Part shown: piece after piece, positions 1 to 9,500 of the stretch
Layout of the letters: every line of letters starts with the position of its first letter
Numbering within the stretch: the stretch's first letter is position 1
Assembly (NCBI RefSeq): GCF_900564155.1
Contig: NZ_LS999839.1
Coordinates: 1,423,097 to 1,487,096, forward strand
Length of the DNA stretch: 64,000 nt
DNA from: Pedobacter schmidteae
GTDB taxonomy: Bacteria > Bacteroidota > Bacteroidia > Sphingobacteriales > Sphingobacteriaceae
Reading direction: 5' to 3'
Translations under genes and position numbers: made by a program
Notes under the pieces: model-generated
What the model saw: only the letters and a program-made list of their open reading frames with translations
What the model was told of the DNA's origin: nothing
The model's database searches: none

Positions 1-63
1 GAAATAGTTGACTATTGTTTTCATATCATTTAAAAGTTTATTGTGTATGTGATTAAAATTCGG

Positions 64-2463
64 TTATAAAATGTCTTTGCTAAAGAAATAGCGAACCTTC
101 ACGGAAAACGAACGACTGGGTCTCTGTAAGCTGTAATTGTCATACAGCACTTTATCGGCGATGTTAAAGCATTCCAGCGACAGATTGTATTTGCCTCCGG
201 CTATAGTATAAACTATATTGGCATTGTGCGATACCTGGTGTGGAATTTCCAGTTTTGAAGTTTGGCTTCCCTGGCTTGGCCAACGCAAGTAGAATTTGCC
301 AACAAATAACATATTATAACCGATTGTCAGGGAATTATTCCCTTTACCAATATGATCAATTACAACCGAGGTATTTGCGTTTCCAAAAAGATAAGGCATA
401 TTCGGTATCCTGTCTCCATATGTGGTGCTGATTTCGGTCTTCCCAGGTTCATATAAGGAATTGTTCCTCAAATTCTGATAGGTAATATTGAAGCCGGCAT
501 TGAGCCACTTTTTATAAGAATAATTTATTTCTCCTTCTATTCCATTGTTTTTGACATCCCTTACATTGTCGGCTTTTTGGGCCTGTTTTCCGTCGAAACT
601 AACAGGTTGAAGTACCCATCGGATGAAGTCGGCCGCACCCCGGTATAAATAAGTAGCATCAATGCTGAGCCGATGATTATTGTTGATGTTAAAATTGAAA
701 TTACCGCCGATGTTGATGTTATTACTGCTTTCGGGTAAAAGATTCTGGTTAGGCGACAGAAGATCGATATCGCCAAATAGTTCATTATTTTCAGGTAATC
801 TCCTCGCTTTTTCATAGGAAGCTTTTAACTGAAGGTTGGGAAGTATATAGTAGGTTGTGGCAAGGCCATATCCAAGTTCAGAAATATTTCCTTTGCCGTT
901 GGTATAAATTCCATCTTGCAACTTGCTGTTGGAACTTTGCTGGAAGTAATTTTTTACAAAGACGGTGGTACTCCACTTCCGGTTATAATCAAAACGATAT
1001 CCCAAACCTGTAATGTGTTTTGTCGTTTTTGCGGGCTGCTGGTCGGCCAGGTTCCCAGGATCTAATGCATTAAACCCTTTTCTGTTAAATGTGGTGGTGA
1101 TATGATTGAAATTAAATGAATGATGTTCATTAATCAGATAAGCTATATTTCCTGAGAATACGCCATTGTTGTTTTTGTAGCGGTAATCTCGTCTGGTGCC
1201 CGATTCGCCTCCTTTTGCTGAAGGATTATTCCTGTCTTTGTAAACAAAGTCTCCCAGCCAGTTATACTGACGAAACATAGTATCAATAGAGCGTTCTTCA
1301 CCTAAATTGTACCTTCCTGTTATCTGTACATCCAGACCTTTGATAAAAAAATTCTTTTTAATGTACTTAAGTGTAGGCTGAACAATATTCCCCCTTCTTA
1401 AACGGCCACCATATACGTCATACATTCGGTTGCCTGTTTGAATATCCGCTTTGTTTTGCCCTAACGTAATACCCAATAGTAGCAGATCTGCATATTTTTT
1501 ACCCATTACGCCTATATTGAGTATTGCTGTTTCGTTATGGTAGTTATCATGAAACCTCCTTACCCGCATAGGGGTGTAAACCCCAGTCTCAAAATCTGCG
1601 ACATCGACGTCCACCCAGTAATTGTTATCGGAATAGTTTTGAAAGGCGTTCAGTTGAACAGTAAAACCGGATTTTGCGGTATAACCTGTATTAATTGTAG
1701 TTTTATGCGTATTAAATGAACCGTAAGAATAAGACGCATCAAGATAGGTACGAGGCGTGTTTTTGGTTACAATATTTACCGCTCCGCCCAGGGCATCGCC
1801 ACCAAGCCACACAGGTACTACTCCCTTATACACTTCTATTCGATCTGCAAAATTGATGGGAATATTGTTTAATTGAAATGATGAGCCAAAATTGTCCATC
1901 GGTAATCCATCAATGAAAAATTTAACCTGATTACCTGTAAAACCATTTAAAGAAATGCTCATGTCAGATCCCAATCCACCGGTTTCTTTCACCCTTATGC
2001 CAGAAACCCTATCCAGGGCCTGACCGATATCCAATGAAGTATTATGAAGTTTTTTGGCATCAATTGCTGTAACATTGTAAGCTTGTCTGTTCACCTCCTG
2101 GGTTGTGGTTCTGCCATTTATGTTTACAGACTCCAATTGCTGAACGCTGGATAGGAGGGAGAAATGAATGTCCGTGATGGTTCCAGCTTTAGTGTAAACA
2201 GTCTTCTGCTGTGGCTTCATTCCAATTGCTGTGACGGCGATTGTGAATTTACCACTTGAAAGATGCTCAAACCTAAAATGCCCATTTTCATCTGCTGCTT
2301 TGGAGATGTTGGCACCAATGATCTTTATCATTGCACCTGGAATAGGTTTGTCAGACTCATCTTTAACTTTTCCGGCGATTGTTGCGCTTCCGGACTGTGC
2401 ATAAACACAAAATAAATTCAGGGCACAAAAGATCCCCGTCAGCAAAATTTTCTTAATTTGCAT
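64..2463 (-). CDS. TonB-dependent outer-membrane receptor with N-terminal carboxypeptidase-like domain
   Basis: This 799-residue protein is an outer-membrane ligand-gated channel powered by TonB. It has a signal peptide (about residues 1-22, ending CVYAQ), a carboxypeptidase-regulatory-like beta-sandwich (about 27-110, with IAGKVKDESDKPIPGAMIKI), a plug domain (about 120-235, including LGGDALGGAVNIVTKN) and a beta-barrel ending in an aromatic strand (VKVRYFF). At about 800 residues it is shorter than SusC proteins and has no SusD partner, so it looks like a siderophore or metal-chelate receptor rather than a glycan importer. The upstream gene on the same strand encodes a DUF4198 protein, a family often linked to metal uptake, which supports a metal role; the ligand is unknown. 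The intervening leader contains three hairpins. No promoter box was recognised. Confidence 0.9.
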   Translation of the reverse strand: MQIKKILLTGIFCALNLFCVYAQSGSATIAGKVKDESDKPIPGAMIKIIGANISKAADENGHFRFEHLSSGKFTIAVTAIGMKPQQKTVYTKAGTITDIHFSLLSSVQQLESVNINGRTTTQEVNRQAYNVTAIDAKKLHNTSLDIGQALDRVSGIRVKETGGLGSDMSISLNGFTGNQVKFFIDGLPMDNFGSSFQLNNIPINFADRIEVYKGVVPVWLGGDALGGAVNIVTKNTPRTYLDASYSYGSFNTHKTTINTGYTAKSGFTVQLNAFQNYSDNNYWVDVDVADFETGVYTPMRVRRFHDNYHNETAILNIGVMGKKYADLLLLGITLGQNKADIQTGNRMYDVYGGRLRRGNIVQPTLKYIKKNFFIKGLDVQITGRYNLGEERSIDTMFRQYNWLGDFVYKDRNNPSAKGGESGTRRDYRYKNNNGVFSGNIAYLINEHHSFNFNHITTTFNRKGFNALDPGNLADQQPAKTTKHITGLGYRFDYNRKWSTTVFVKNYFQQSSNSKLQDGIYTNGKGNISELGYGLATTYYILPNLQLKASYEKARRLPENNELFGDIDLLSPNQNLLPESSNNINIGGNFNFNINNNHRLSIDATYLYRGAADFIRWVLQPVSFDGKQAQKADNVRDVKNNGIEGEINYSYKKWLNAGFNITYQNLRNNSLYEPGKTEISTTYGDRIPNMPYLFGNANTSVVIDHIGKGNNSLTIGYNMLFVGKFYLRWPSQGSQTSKLEIPHQVSHNANIVYTIAGGKYNLSLECFNIADKVLYDNYSLQRPSRSFSVKVRYFFSKDIL

Positions 2464-2489
2464 GTACTTTTAATTGACGTTAGAAGTTT

Positions 2490-2561
2490 CCTCTTTTCAG
2501 AGGTATTTGCCGTACAGTTGCTGCTGTACGGCTTTTTTGGTTAAAGAGTTGCTGCTCTTTA
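2490..2561 (-). promoter_or_regulatory. three-hairpin leader between the DUF4198 and TonB-receptor genes
   Basis: Read on the minus strand toward the receptor gene, this spacer holds three perfect stem-loops: a 7-bp stem at 2542-2561, a 9-bp stem at 2509-2532 (GCCGTACAG paired with CTGTACGGC) and a 5-bp stem at 2490-2503. The first two have the same six-base loop, CAGCAA on the minus strand. On the plus strand the 9-bp stem is followed by six T (2533-2538), like an intrinsic terminator, but no gene reads that way here. It may be a processing or attenuation element that sets the expression ratio of the two genes. Confidence 0.45.
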
Positions 2562-2600
2562 TCAAATTGTGCCTGTATTACACACATTCTAACCAAAGTA

Positions 2601-2614
2601 TGTGTGCAAACAGG
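2601..2614. promoter_or_regulatory. weak operator-like palindrome, possibly fortuitous
   Basis: The minus strand reads CCTGTTTGCACACA, matching 11 of 14 bases of the TGTGTTCGCACACA element found at 16160. It lies just past the stop codon of the DUF4198 gene, a poor place for an operator of that gene. It is listed only because it resembles the better sites near the LacI-controlled operons. Confidence 0.15.
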
Positions 2615-2621
2615 GCTTTAT

Positions 2622-3332
2622 TTATTTAGTTACTTCAAAGCTTGATGTTGCACCTTGCCAAGCGGTAGTGTAGGTTTTACCATTATGTGTACCTTCCGTT
2701 TTTTCACGTGCGGATACTTCAATAACATATCTTCCAGGCCATATCGGTTTAAAAGTAATCAGTCCATTTTCGTCAGTAGTGATCTCTTTGCTCCATCCTT
2801 CGGGAGAGAAAACGGAAATTGCTGTTTTGGCTAGAGGCTTGCCATTGGCTACGGCTTTAATCTGCAGAGATGTGTTAATTTTGTAGATTTTTGACTCCGT
2901 TGTGTGCACCTTAAGGGCTGTAGGTATTGCATCATAATTAATAGCTGCTGATTTCCCGACAGTAACAATCGCTGTCGATAAAAATTCGTATTTTGTCGTT
3001 CCGCCCAATTCTTTTGCTTCATGGCTAACGGTTAATATATATTGCCCGGCTTTTTCAGGAGTAAAAGTTGCTGAATAAAAATTGTCTCCAGGGATGGTGG
3101 TCAGTTTAATTTTCTCTTTTCCGGGCGCGGAAAGCCATAATGTGAACTCTTTAACGTCCGAGTACCATTTTGAAGTCTCTTCGCGTTCGTTGGTAGCGTA
3201 CTCGCCGTAATATACTTTTATTTGTTGGGCCTGGCCCGTTTTGCCATTGGATTCAGTTTCGATCCACAACGCGTGAGCAAATAGTTGAGTTGTGCCTAAT
3301 GTAAACAATAATGCAAGTAGTAGTGATTTCAT
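2622..3332 (-). CDS. DUF4198 family periplasmic protein
   Basis: This 236-residue protein has a signal peptide (MKSLLLALLFTLGTTQLFAHA). The mature protein starts HALWIETES, close to the H-x-(L/F)-W-x opening typical of DUF4198 proteins, which resemble the periplasmic NikM/CbiN-like parts of nickel and cobalt uptake systems. Two beta-sandwich regions can be seen: about 20-125, and about 150-235 with TTDENGLITFKPIWPGRYVI, a transthyretin- or CarboxypepD-like pattern. The N-terminal His could bind metal. It is followed on the same strand by a TonB-dependent receptor after a 158-base spacer, so the two probably form an uptake pair. The family assignment is fairly secure; the metal is inferred. 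Confidence 0.8.
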   Translation of the reverse strand: MKSLLLALLFTLGTTQLFAHALWIETESNGKTGQAQQIKVYYGEYATNEREETSKWYSDVKEFTLWLSAPGKEKIKLTTIPGDNFYSATFTPEKAGQYILTVSHEAKELGGTTKYEFLSTAIVTVGKSAAINYDAIPTALKVHTTESKIYKINTSLQIKAVANGKPLAKTAISVFSPEGWSKEITTDENGLITFKPIWPGRYVIEVSAREKTEGTHNGKTYTTAWQGATSSFEVTK

Positions 3333-3478
3333 TGTTTTCTGTTATTTAGATTGATTAAAAATTAGGCTAATCTATGAACTAAAATCAGAGTTATGAAATT
3401 TATTTAGAATTATTATAAATTAAATAATCGAATAGATATGAAAAACACTATAATACATGTTAATTGGACGCACGTCGT

Positions 3479-4768
3479 TTACAATGTTTTATTTGATGCT
3501 TTCTGCCCCTTTAAACTGTAATACAAGGTGAACAGGTAACAAGGGATAAGTATCAGATATGCATATTGATTGTTGGTATGCCTGGCCACTGCACCATAAA
3601 CCAAGGGCATAATGGCACCACCAGCTACGCCCATAATTAAAATAGCTGATCCTTTGTTTAGTATTTGGCCACTTAGCCCTTTTAATGCTTGTGGCCATAT
3701 TGCGGGCCACAGTAATGCATTGGCCAGTCCAAGCAAGGCTATAAAATAAATGGATATTTCACCAGGAATAAAAATGGCGAACAACAGAATTATTAATCCA
3801 AGCCAGGAGGAATAGGTGAATGCTTTTTCCTGTGTAATATACCTTGGGATGGCATAAGCACCAAACAGGTACCCCAGCATAGTGCATGCTAATGTATATG
3901 AAGTTAGATTTTTTGCTATATCTAAAGGCACGCCATGATAGATGCCGTAATTGCTAATCGTATCACCGGCTACTACCTCAAGCCCGACTGTACAGAAAGT
4001 TGCGATAAAACCCAATGCAAAGTTTTTACGCGATATAGGAGCGCTTTTCACATGTTGATGGATTTCTTCTGCACCGTCATTTGAAGTGGCTTCAATTTCA
4101 GGTAGATGTGCAAACCTGATCACATAGGCGATTACCAGTAAAATAATTGTAAGCGCGATGTAAGGCATAATTACAGCATGTGCCAGTGTGTCAAGTCGAA
4201 TGTTGCGCTTGATATCATCCATCTGTTGAAGCTCAGCAATAAGTCCGTCAGAATTTTTCAAAATGATTGCTCCCAGAACAATTGGAGCCATTACTCCTGC
4301 AAACTTATTACATATGCCCATAATGCTGATGCGTTGTGCTGCTTTCTCAGGAGGACCTAACAAGGTGATATAAGGGTTAACCGTGGTTTGTAATAGTGTT
4401 GTCCCGGTACCAACAATAAACAACCCGATTAAGAATAAAGGATAGTACCGCATCATTGCAGCTGGGATGAATAATGCGCAACCAATTGCCATAATAACCA
4501 GTCCTACACTCATCCCTTTTACCATGCCAGTATACTGAAGCAGCTTACTGGAAGGGATGGCCATAACGGTGTATGAGATGTAGAAGGCGAAGGTGACCAG
4601 GTAAGCCTGCCATTCTTCCAGTTCGCAGGCTATTCTCAGGTAAGGGATTAAGGTGCCGTTTACCCAGGTAATAAACCCAAAAATGAAAAAAAAGGCGCCA
4701 ATGGTGGCGATTTGCATAGTTATGGCATTCTTGGCTGCAGGTTGTATGGCTACGGTTTCATTGGACAT
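3479..4768 (-). CDS. FucP/GlcP-type sugar:H+ symporter (MFS)
   Basis: This 429-residue inner-membrane protein has about 12 hydrophobic segments. It opens with FFIFGFITWVNGTLIPYL and contains GTGTTLLQTTVNPYITLLGP, both characteristic of the FucP branch of the major facilitator superfamily, which carries fucose, glucose, galactose or related sugars with a proton. It is the last gene of the minus-strand operon that begins at 9649. Its start codon overlaps the end of the isomerase gene by 11 bases, so translation is probably coupled. The other operon genes suggest the sugar is released from the glycan handled by the nearby SusCD system. The substrate cannot be read from sequence; several members of this branch prefer sugars other than fucose. 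Confidence 0.88.
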   Translation of the reverse strand: MSNETVAIQPAAKNAITMQIATIGAFFFIFGFITWVNGTLIPYLRIACELEEWQAYLVTFAFYISYTVMAIPSSKLLQYTGMVKGMSVGLVIMAIGCALFIPAAMMRYYPLFLIGLFIVGTGTTLLQTTVNPYITLLGPPEKAAQRISIMGICNKFAGVMAPIVLGAIILKNSDGLIAELQQMDDIKRNIRLDTLAHAVIMPYIALTIILLVIAYVIRFAHLPEIEATSNDGAEEIHQHVKSAPISRKNFALGFIATFCTVGLEVVAGDTISNYGIYHGVPLDIAKNLTSYTLACTMLGYLFGAYAIPRYITQEKAFTYSSWLGLIILLFAIFIPGEISIYFIALLGLANALLWPAIWPQALKGLSGQILNKGSAILIMGVAGGAIMPLVYGAVARHTNNQYAYLILIPCYLFTLYYSLKGQKASNKTL

Positions 4769-5576
4769 AATATCTGTTTTTTAATAGTTCTTTCATATAT
4801 TCATTTATTTCCCATTGATGCGTTTCATTCGATTTGCCATCGGGACTCCATTGCATATAAGGAAAAGGGCCAAACTCAGATGTAAAAGTAAAATAGTCGG
4901 CTTTTTCTGCAATTCGCATGGCCACCACTTTGTCCCAATGTTTTAGGTGTTGTTGCAGGGCCTCTTTCCAAACGATATTACGCGGATCGTTTACTTGTGG
5001 ACTTTGAGTGAAACCAATGCGCGAATGGATATGGCGGGTTCTGGATAAAGCAAGCTCAAGGGCATCATTCTGGTCTTCGAGGTAACTTTCTGCGACTGAA
5101 AACCAATGCGAAATATCAAGGGTTAACAATAGTTCAGGTAGTTCCTTTAAGAAAGCTTGTGTGTAATGGGCTGCGAAGCTAAATTTACCACGATGGGTTT
5201 CATGTAGAATGGATATTCCTGTGGCATTGCTGATTTCCTGAGCTGCTGACAGTAAGGCAATGTTTTGACGAAAACTGAAATGATCTTTTCCTGTATGAGA
5301 GGTAATAAACAAAGGTTTTGCAGCAGATAGAGTAAGCAATCTTTCAGTCATTTCTTTTTTGTGCTGAGGGAAGTTAGGTGTGATCGTGTCCCAGTGTACA
5401 CCAATCCATTGCAAACCGAAATCATGTATTGCAGAAATCATGTTGGCTTGTGATACTGCGTTATGAGGTAGACTGAACTCCACACCGTCATAACCTGATT
5501 TTTTAACCCTGGTCAAAAAATCAGTCCATTTCAGGTGTTCGCTACCCCAGTAGGTGCAAAAGAATAAGATTTTCAC
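4758..5576 (-). CDS. sugar phosphate isomerase/epimerase-like TIM-barrel protein
   Basis: This 272-residue cytoplasmic protein belongs to the xylose-isomerase-like / AP-endonuclease-2 superfamily of metal-dependent TIM barrels. Visible landmarks are SGYDGVEFSLP near the start, ILHETHRGKFSF carrying a probable metal-ligand Glu, LLTLDISHWFS with an Asp-x-x-His pair, and a late FTSEFGPFPY strand with another Glu. These fit the Glu-Asp-His-Glu metal site of the fold. The family isomerises or epimerises keto and aldo sugars, but also includes inosose dehydratases and 3-keto-sugar enzymes. The gene overlaps the upstream dioxygenase gene by four bases (ATGA-type coupling) and the downstream transporter by 11. 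The reaction is not known; the context says carbohydrate catabolism. Confidence 0.8.
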   Translation of the reverse strand: MKILFFCTYWGSEHLKWTDFLTRVKKSGYDGVEFSLPHNAVSQANMISAIHDFGLQWIGVHWDTITPNFPQHKKEMTERLLTLSAAKPLFITSHTGKDHFSFRQNIALLSAAQEISNATGISILHETHRGKFSFAAHYTQAFLKELPELLLTLDISHWFSVAESYLEDQNDALELALSRTRHIHSRIGFTQSPQVNDPRNIVWKEALQQHLKHWDKVVAMRIAEKADYFTFTSEFGPFPYMQWSPDGKSNETHQWEINEYMKELLKNRYYVQ

Positions 5577-6481
5577 ACTTTTACTGCCAGTTCTTTTGTC
5601 GGATCCATCAATAAAGGGAAGTATTGTCCGCTTATTTTTTCTCCTTTTGGAATTGCCGGAGCACCTGGCATAAGCTCATTGTCAGTGTCTGAAATGGTTC
5701 CGTCAGCAAACATATTGAGTACAAATGCTCTTCTTGACCTTTCCGATCTGTTTTCGTAAGAACCATGTACCAGCAGGGGGTGATGAAAAGTACCATAGCC
5801 CTTTCTTAGTTCCATTGGGATAGGTTGAAATGCAGCCTTTTGTTCAGCGGTTAAAAACTCCATCAATCCCTCCATTTCGCCAGCAAGTTCCGGTTTTTGG
5901 AGCAGGCCCCATTGATGACTTTTAGGTACATAGTACATGCAGCCATTTTCAGTGTTAGCGTCGTCCAAAGCTACCCAGCAGGTAAGATGCTGTAATGGAA
6001 TCGTGCGTGTCCAGTAAGAATAATCCTGATGCCAGGCAACCACTCCGCCGTGTTTAGCTGGTTTGCAAAAAAGTTGGTCATGCCAGAATCGTACTGCTTT
6101 ATTCCCTAGAAGTTGACTGGCAGCCATTACAAATGCAGGATTCCAAAGGATGTCATGAAAGCCAGGAGTAATCCGCCATGCACCTAATGCATGAAATAAA
6201 ACCGAATTAGGGTCCGTAGAAGCATTAGAAAAAAATTGATGGAATAGGGTGTGGTCTGGGAGGTTCGGGTCAGAAATGCGGACTAAATCTTCATTGAGTT
6301 GATCTACCTGCCATTCTTCCAGAAATTTAATGCCGCTTAAGTAGCCGTTTTCTTTAAAAAAACTAACCTGTGCATCATTAAGCTGGTATTGTTCCCATTC
6401 TTCTTTGTTAGTTGGCCATTTGAAAAAATCAGAGACCAGGTGATGGTATTCGGAAAGGTCTTTAAGTTCGTTGGTATTCAT
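5573..6481 (-). CDS. phytanoyl-CoA dioxygenase (PhyH) family Fe(II)/2-oxoglutarate oxygenase
   Basis: This 302-residue protein has no signal peptide. The iron-binding facial triad is visible: H151 and D153 in AWHQDYSYW, and the distal H239 in LLVHGSYENRS. The following Arg-rich stretch (RSERSRR) probably supplies the 2-oxoglutarate-binding Arg. An intact triad implies an active oxygenase that hydroxylates or oxidatively demethylates a small molecule while decarboxylating 2-oxoglutarate. Lying between the DUF5107 gene (27-base gap) and the isomerase (4-base overlap), it probably acts on a sugar or on a substituent such as an O-methyl group released from the glycan. That substrate is inference; related PhyH enzymes act on very varied compounds. 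Confidence 0.83.
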   Translation of the reverse strand: MNTNELKDLSEYHHLVSDFFKWPTNKEEWEQYQLNDAQVSFFKENGYLSGIKFLEEWQVDQLNEDLVRISDPNLPDHTLFHQFFSNASTDPNSVLFHALGAWRITPGFHDILWNPAFVMAASQLLGNKAVRFWHDQLFCKPAKHGGVVAWHQDYSYWTRTIPLQHLTCWVALDDANTENGCMYYVPKSHQWGLLQKPELAGEMEGLMEFLTAEQKAAFQPIPMELRKGYGTFHHPLLVHGSYENRSERSRRAFVLNMFADGTISDTDNELMPGAPAIPKGEKISGQYFPLLMDPTKELAVKV

Positions 6482-6508
6482 TCTGCTATTTTTTAATCCA
6501 ATAATCTG

Positions 6509-9500
6509 TTATTTTATGGTTGCTAAATGTATTTGCTTATTAAATAACCCTTTGCTGTATAGTTTTTTTATAAAGAAAAAAGACCGGTCTTCGAATGGAA
6601 TTTCATATGGTAAAACTTCCTTAACCAATAATTTTTGTTTAGAAAGCCTGTTAAGCTCCTGTTGATTATTATTTAAGAATGCTATGCTCCATTTCAGCGG
6701 TAAGGCCTCCGGATCCTCCTGGGCCCAGGCCTTCAGTATCCGTTCTATTCCTTGCTGGTCATTTGATTCCTGCATCAAAAAAATACTGATGAAATCCATC
6801 GATCCATAAGGTGTAAAATCACCAGATGCTCTAAAATCGGAAATCTTTTGAATCAGCTGTTTCCTTTTTACTTTATCTGCCATTTGCAGACAAATCAGTT
6901 CCATAAAGTCCTCCAGGCGTTCGTCAACAAGATGCGGTTTTCCAATGCCCATGTTTTCTGGCCATGTTTTGGCCATATGGATATGGTAGATCGCTTTTTT
7001 CGGATTTCTCATATCTATCGCATTTAACGCGCAACGTAATTGGGTTTCACGCCAGCTATTTCTGCCTTCCGAAGCACCTTCATTTGGTAAAACCGACATA
7101 TTTGTCATTAGGGAAATGCCTTGTTCAAATTTTTGGGTATGCATAAAACATCTGGCTAGTTTTAAACCCAGGTAATAATTGTGAGGGTAAAGTTTGTAGC
7201 CCTTGCTCGTAATGGAAAGAGCAGCGGTCCAATCGTCATGTTTTGCATAATATTTAGATAAGCTTAAGATTGTCCGCCAGTCATTTGGAGCAAGATGATA
7301 AGCCTGCTTCAAATCTTCCAAAGTACCTGGCTCACCCATTTTTTGTCTTAAATCTGCTCTTACAATATAGAAAGGATAAAAATCTGGCGCTACATTACAG
7401 CTATTTAACAGATTCAGCGCATTCTCATTCTTAAGGTTCTGGATGTAGGCCAGTGCCAGAAAATACCTGAATTTCCAGGAAGGATGTAAGTCGATCGCCC
7501 AGCGTAACAGCATGATGTCTTCTTCCCGGTGTGGAAAAACAAAATCAGCACTTAAAGCTGCCGCGCTGTTTAAGGTCGGATCAACCTTTTCTTTAAAGCC
7601 TATTTTTTGAAATAAATAAGCTTTCCAAACTCCAACCATAGGGTATTCGGGGGCAGCTTCAATGAGTAGTAGGGCATCTTTGTATAAATTTAAACTGGCA
7701 TAAAATGAGGCCAGTTCCATATAGGTTTCATAGGGAAGTTCGCTATCGGTTAGCTGCGCAATAGGCAGACCTTTTGCTTTATTCAATTCAAATCTCGCCA
7801 TATAGTTAATGGGATCTGTAATCAATAGCTGCTGTATTAAGACCATAGCCTTATCATGTTGCCCCTTTAGATTGTTGATAATGATGCTTAAATATACAGA
7901 ATGAAGATTAATAGATCCAGATTGTCCCGCCTTTCTTACATAGCTGCTTGCTTTTTCAAGCTGGCCTTCCTGCAGAAATAATTTGGCTAGTTCGATGTAA
8001 GCCGCAACTCTGTAGGTTATCGACTGGCTGGCGATAGAAAAGCCATCTTTTGCATCTGCAGTATTCTGTAGTCGATGATTTACCAATCCATAAAAATAAT
8101 TTGCTTCAGGATTATAGGTGTCGACAGCTAAAGATGTGTTTAATAATCTTAGGGCATCCGTGTATTTCATTTGTTTAAAATAAAGTCCGGCCAGCCCATT
8201 AAGAGCTTCTATAAAAAAAGGATCTTTTTCCAAACAGTTTTTGTAGTTGCTTATTGCACGGTCAAAAAAACGTTGCCTTTCCCATTCCCTGGCTTGTATG
8301 GAGGAAGCCTGAACAGAATTAAAATTATATCCTTCATTAATCTTTACCGGTCTTTTTAATAAAGTATGTTGCTCCGGGCCGTTGTAGATGATAGTGTCAT
8401 CTAAGATCAATGTCAATGTCGTGGCGCTGACAGGGGCAGGTAGATCAATGACGAAGGTTTGCATGGTATTCATTAAGATATGTTGACTTACCAATTTCCT
8501 CTGTTGATTTAAAATGATCAGCTGATGATTCAATGGTTCGTTGCTGAACAACTGAAGCTGCGTTTTGCCTTCTTCCCTGGTGATGTGGAACGAGAGCTTA
8601 GGGCATCCATAAGTTAGTCCACCCAAATCTTTAACAGGAAACCAGTGCTCTTCCCAGGTATCGGAAGTGTGGGGTAAAAACGAGGCATGTTTAAAGGGAG
8701 TTTTGGAACTGGAGGCAATACTTTGATTAAACAGTCTACCGCTTTGAACTTCTGTATATTGACCGTCTTTATCAGTTAGTAAGTCTTCCCAGATCATTCC
8801 ATATCTGGATAAGCCCCATATCCATATTTTTTTTCCTGGCTTTTCATCATATGGTGCGAAATGCCCCATCCCAAAGTTGTCAGCATGCCAGTAACAACCC
8901 CAAAAATCCGAATAAGAACCTATGACGTGGTAGGACTTATACTCGCCGTGATCGTTCTGATCATAAAAAGATATTTTTCTGTTAGCCTCATCTTCCGGCC
9001 AGCTTAGCGCATTTCCATCATGTCCCAGTCTTTGCTGTCCCGGATAAATATATTCAAGATTCCCGGATGCTTTAATACCGACGTTGTTCCATTGATAGTA
9101 GGACTGTGGAAGGCATGTGTTGTTGTGCCACCAACTTTTGGTTTTAAAATATGCAGTATCCTTGGGTAGATTAATTTCCACACGCCATTGGGTGCGTGAT
9201 GGCCAGTCTGTAGCACCTATAAAGCAGCTAACACTACCGTCCTCATTTTCGATCATTTTGTAGTCAACATCTGCTGAACATGATGGACTGTGCCCGATAA
9301 TACCCATATTGATTTCCATGCCACCGGAAGTCCATGGTCCGCGCATAGCCACATCTCTGAATTTTGCGGTATGATTAAAATAAATAAACTCCTTTCCTGT
9401 AGCTTTTTCTATGGCTCCCCATATTTTACCACCTACTGCCGGATTGATCCAGAGTTTGATATAAGGGTTTTCCATAACAACCATTTCCCAGGCCTGATCT

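Noticed and set aside
2533-2538. Plus-strand intrinsic terminator (9-bp stem plus six T)
   Set aside because: There is no plus-strand gene for more than 7 kb on its downstream side and none upstream, so it was listed as part of the minus-strand leader instead.
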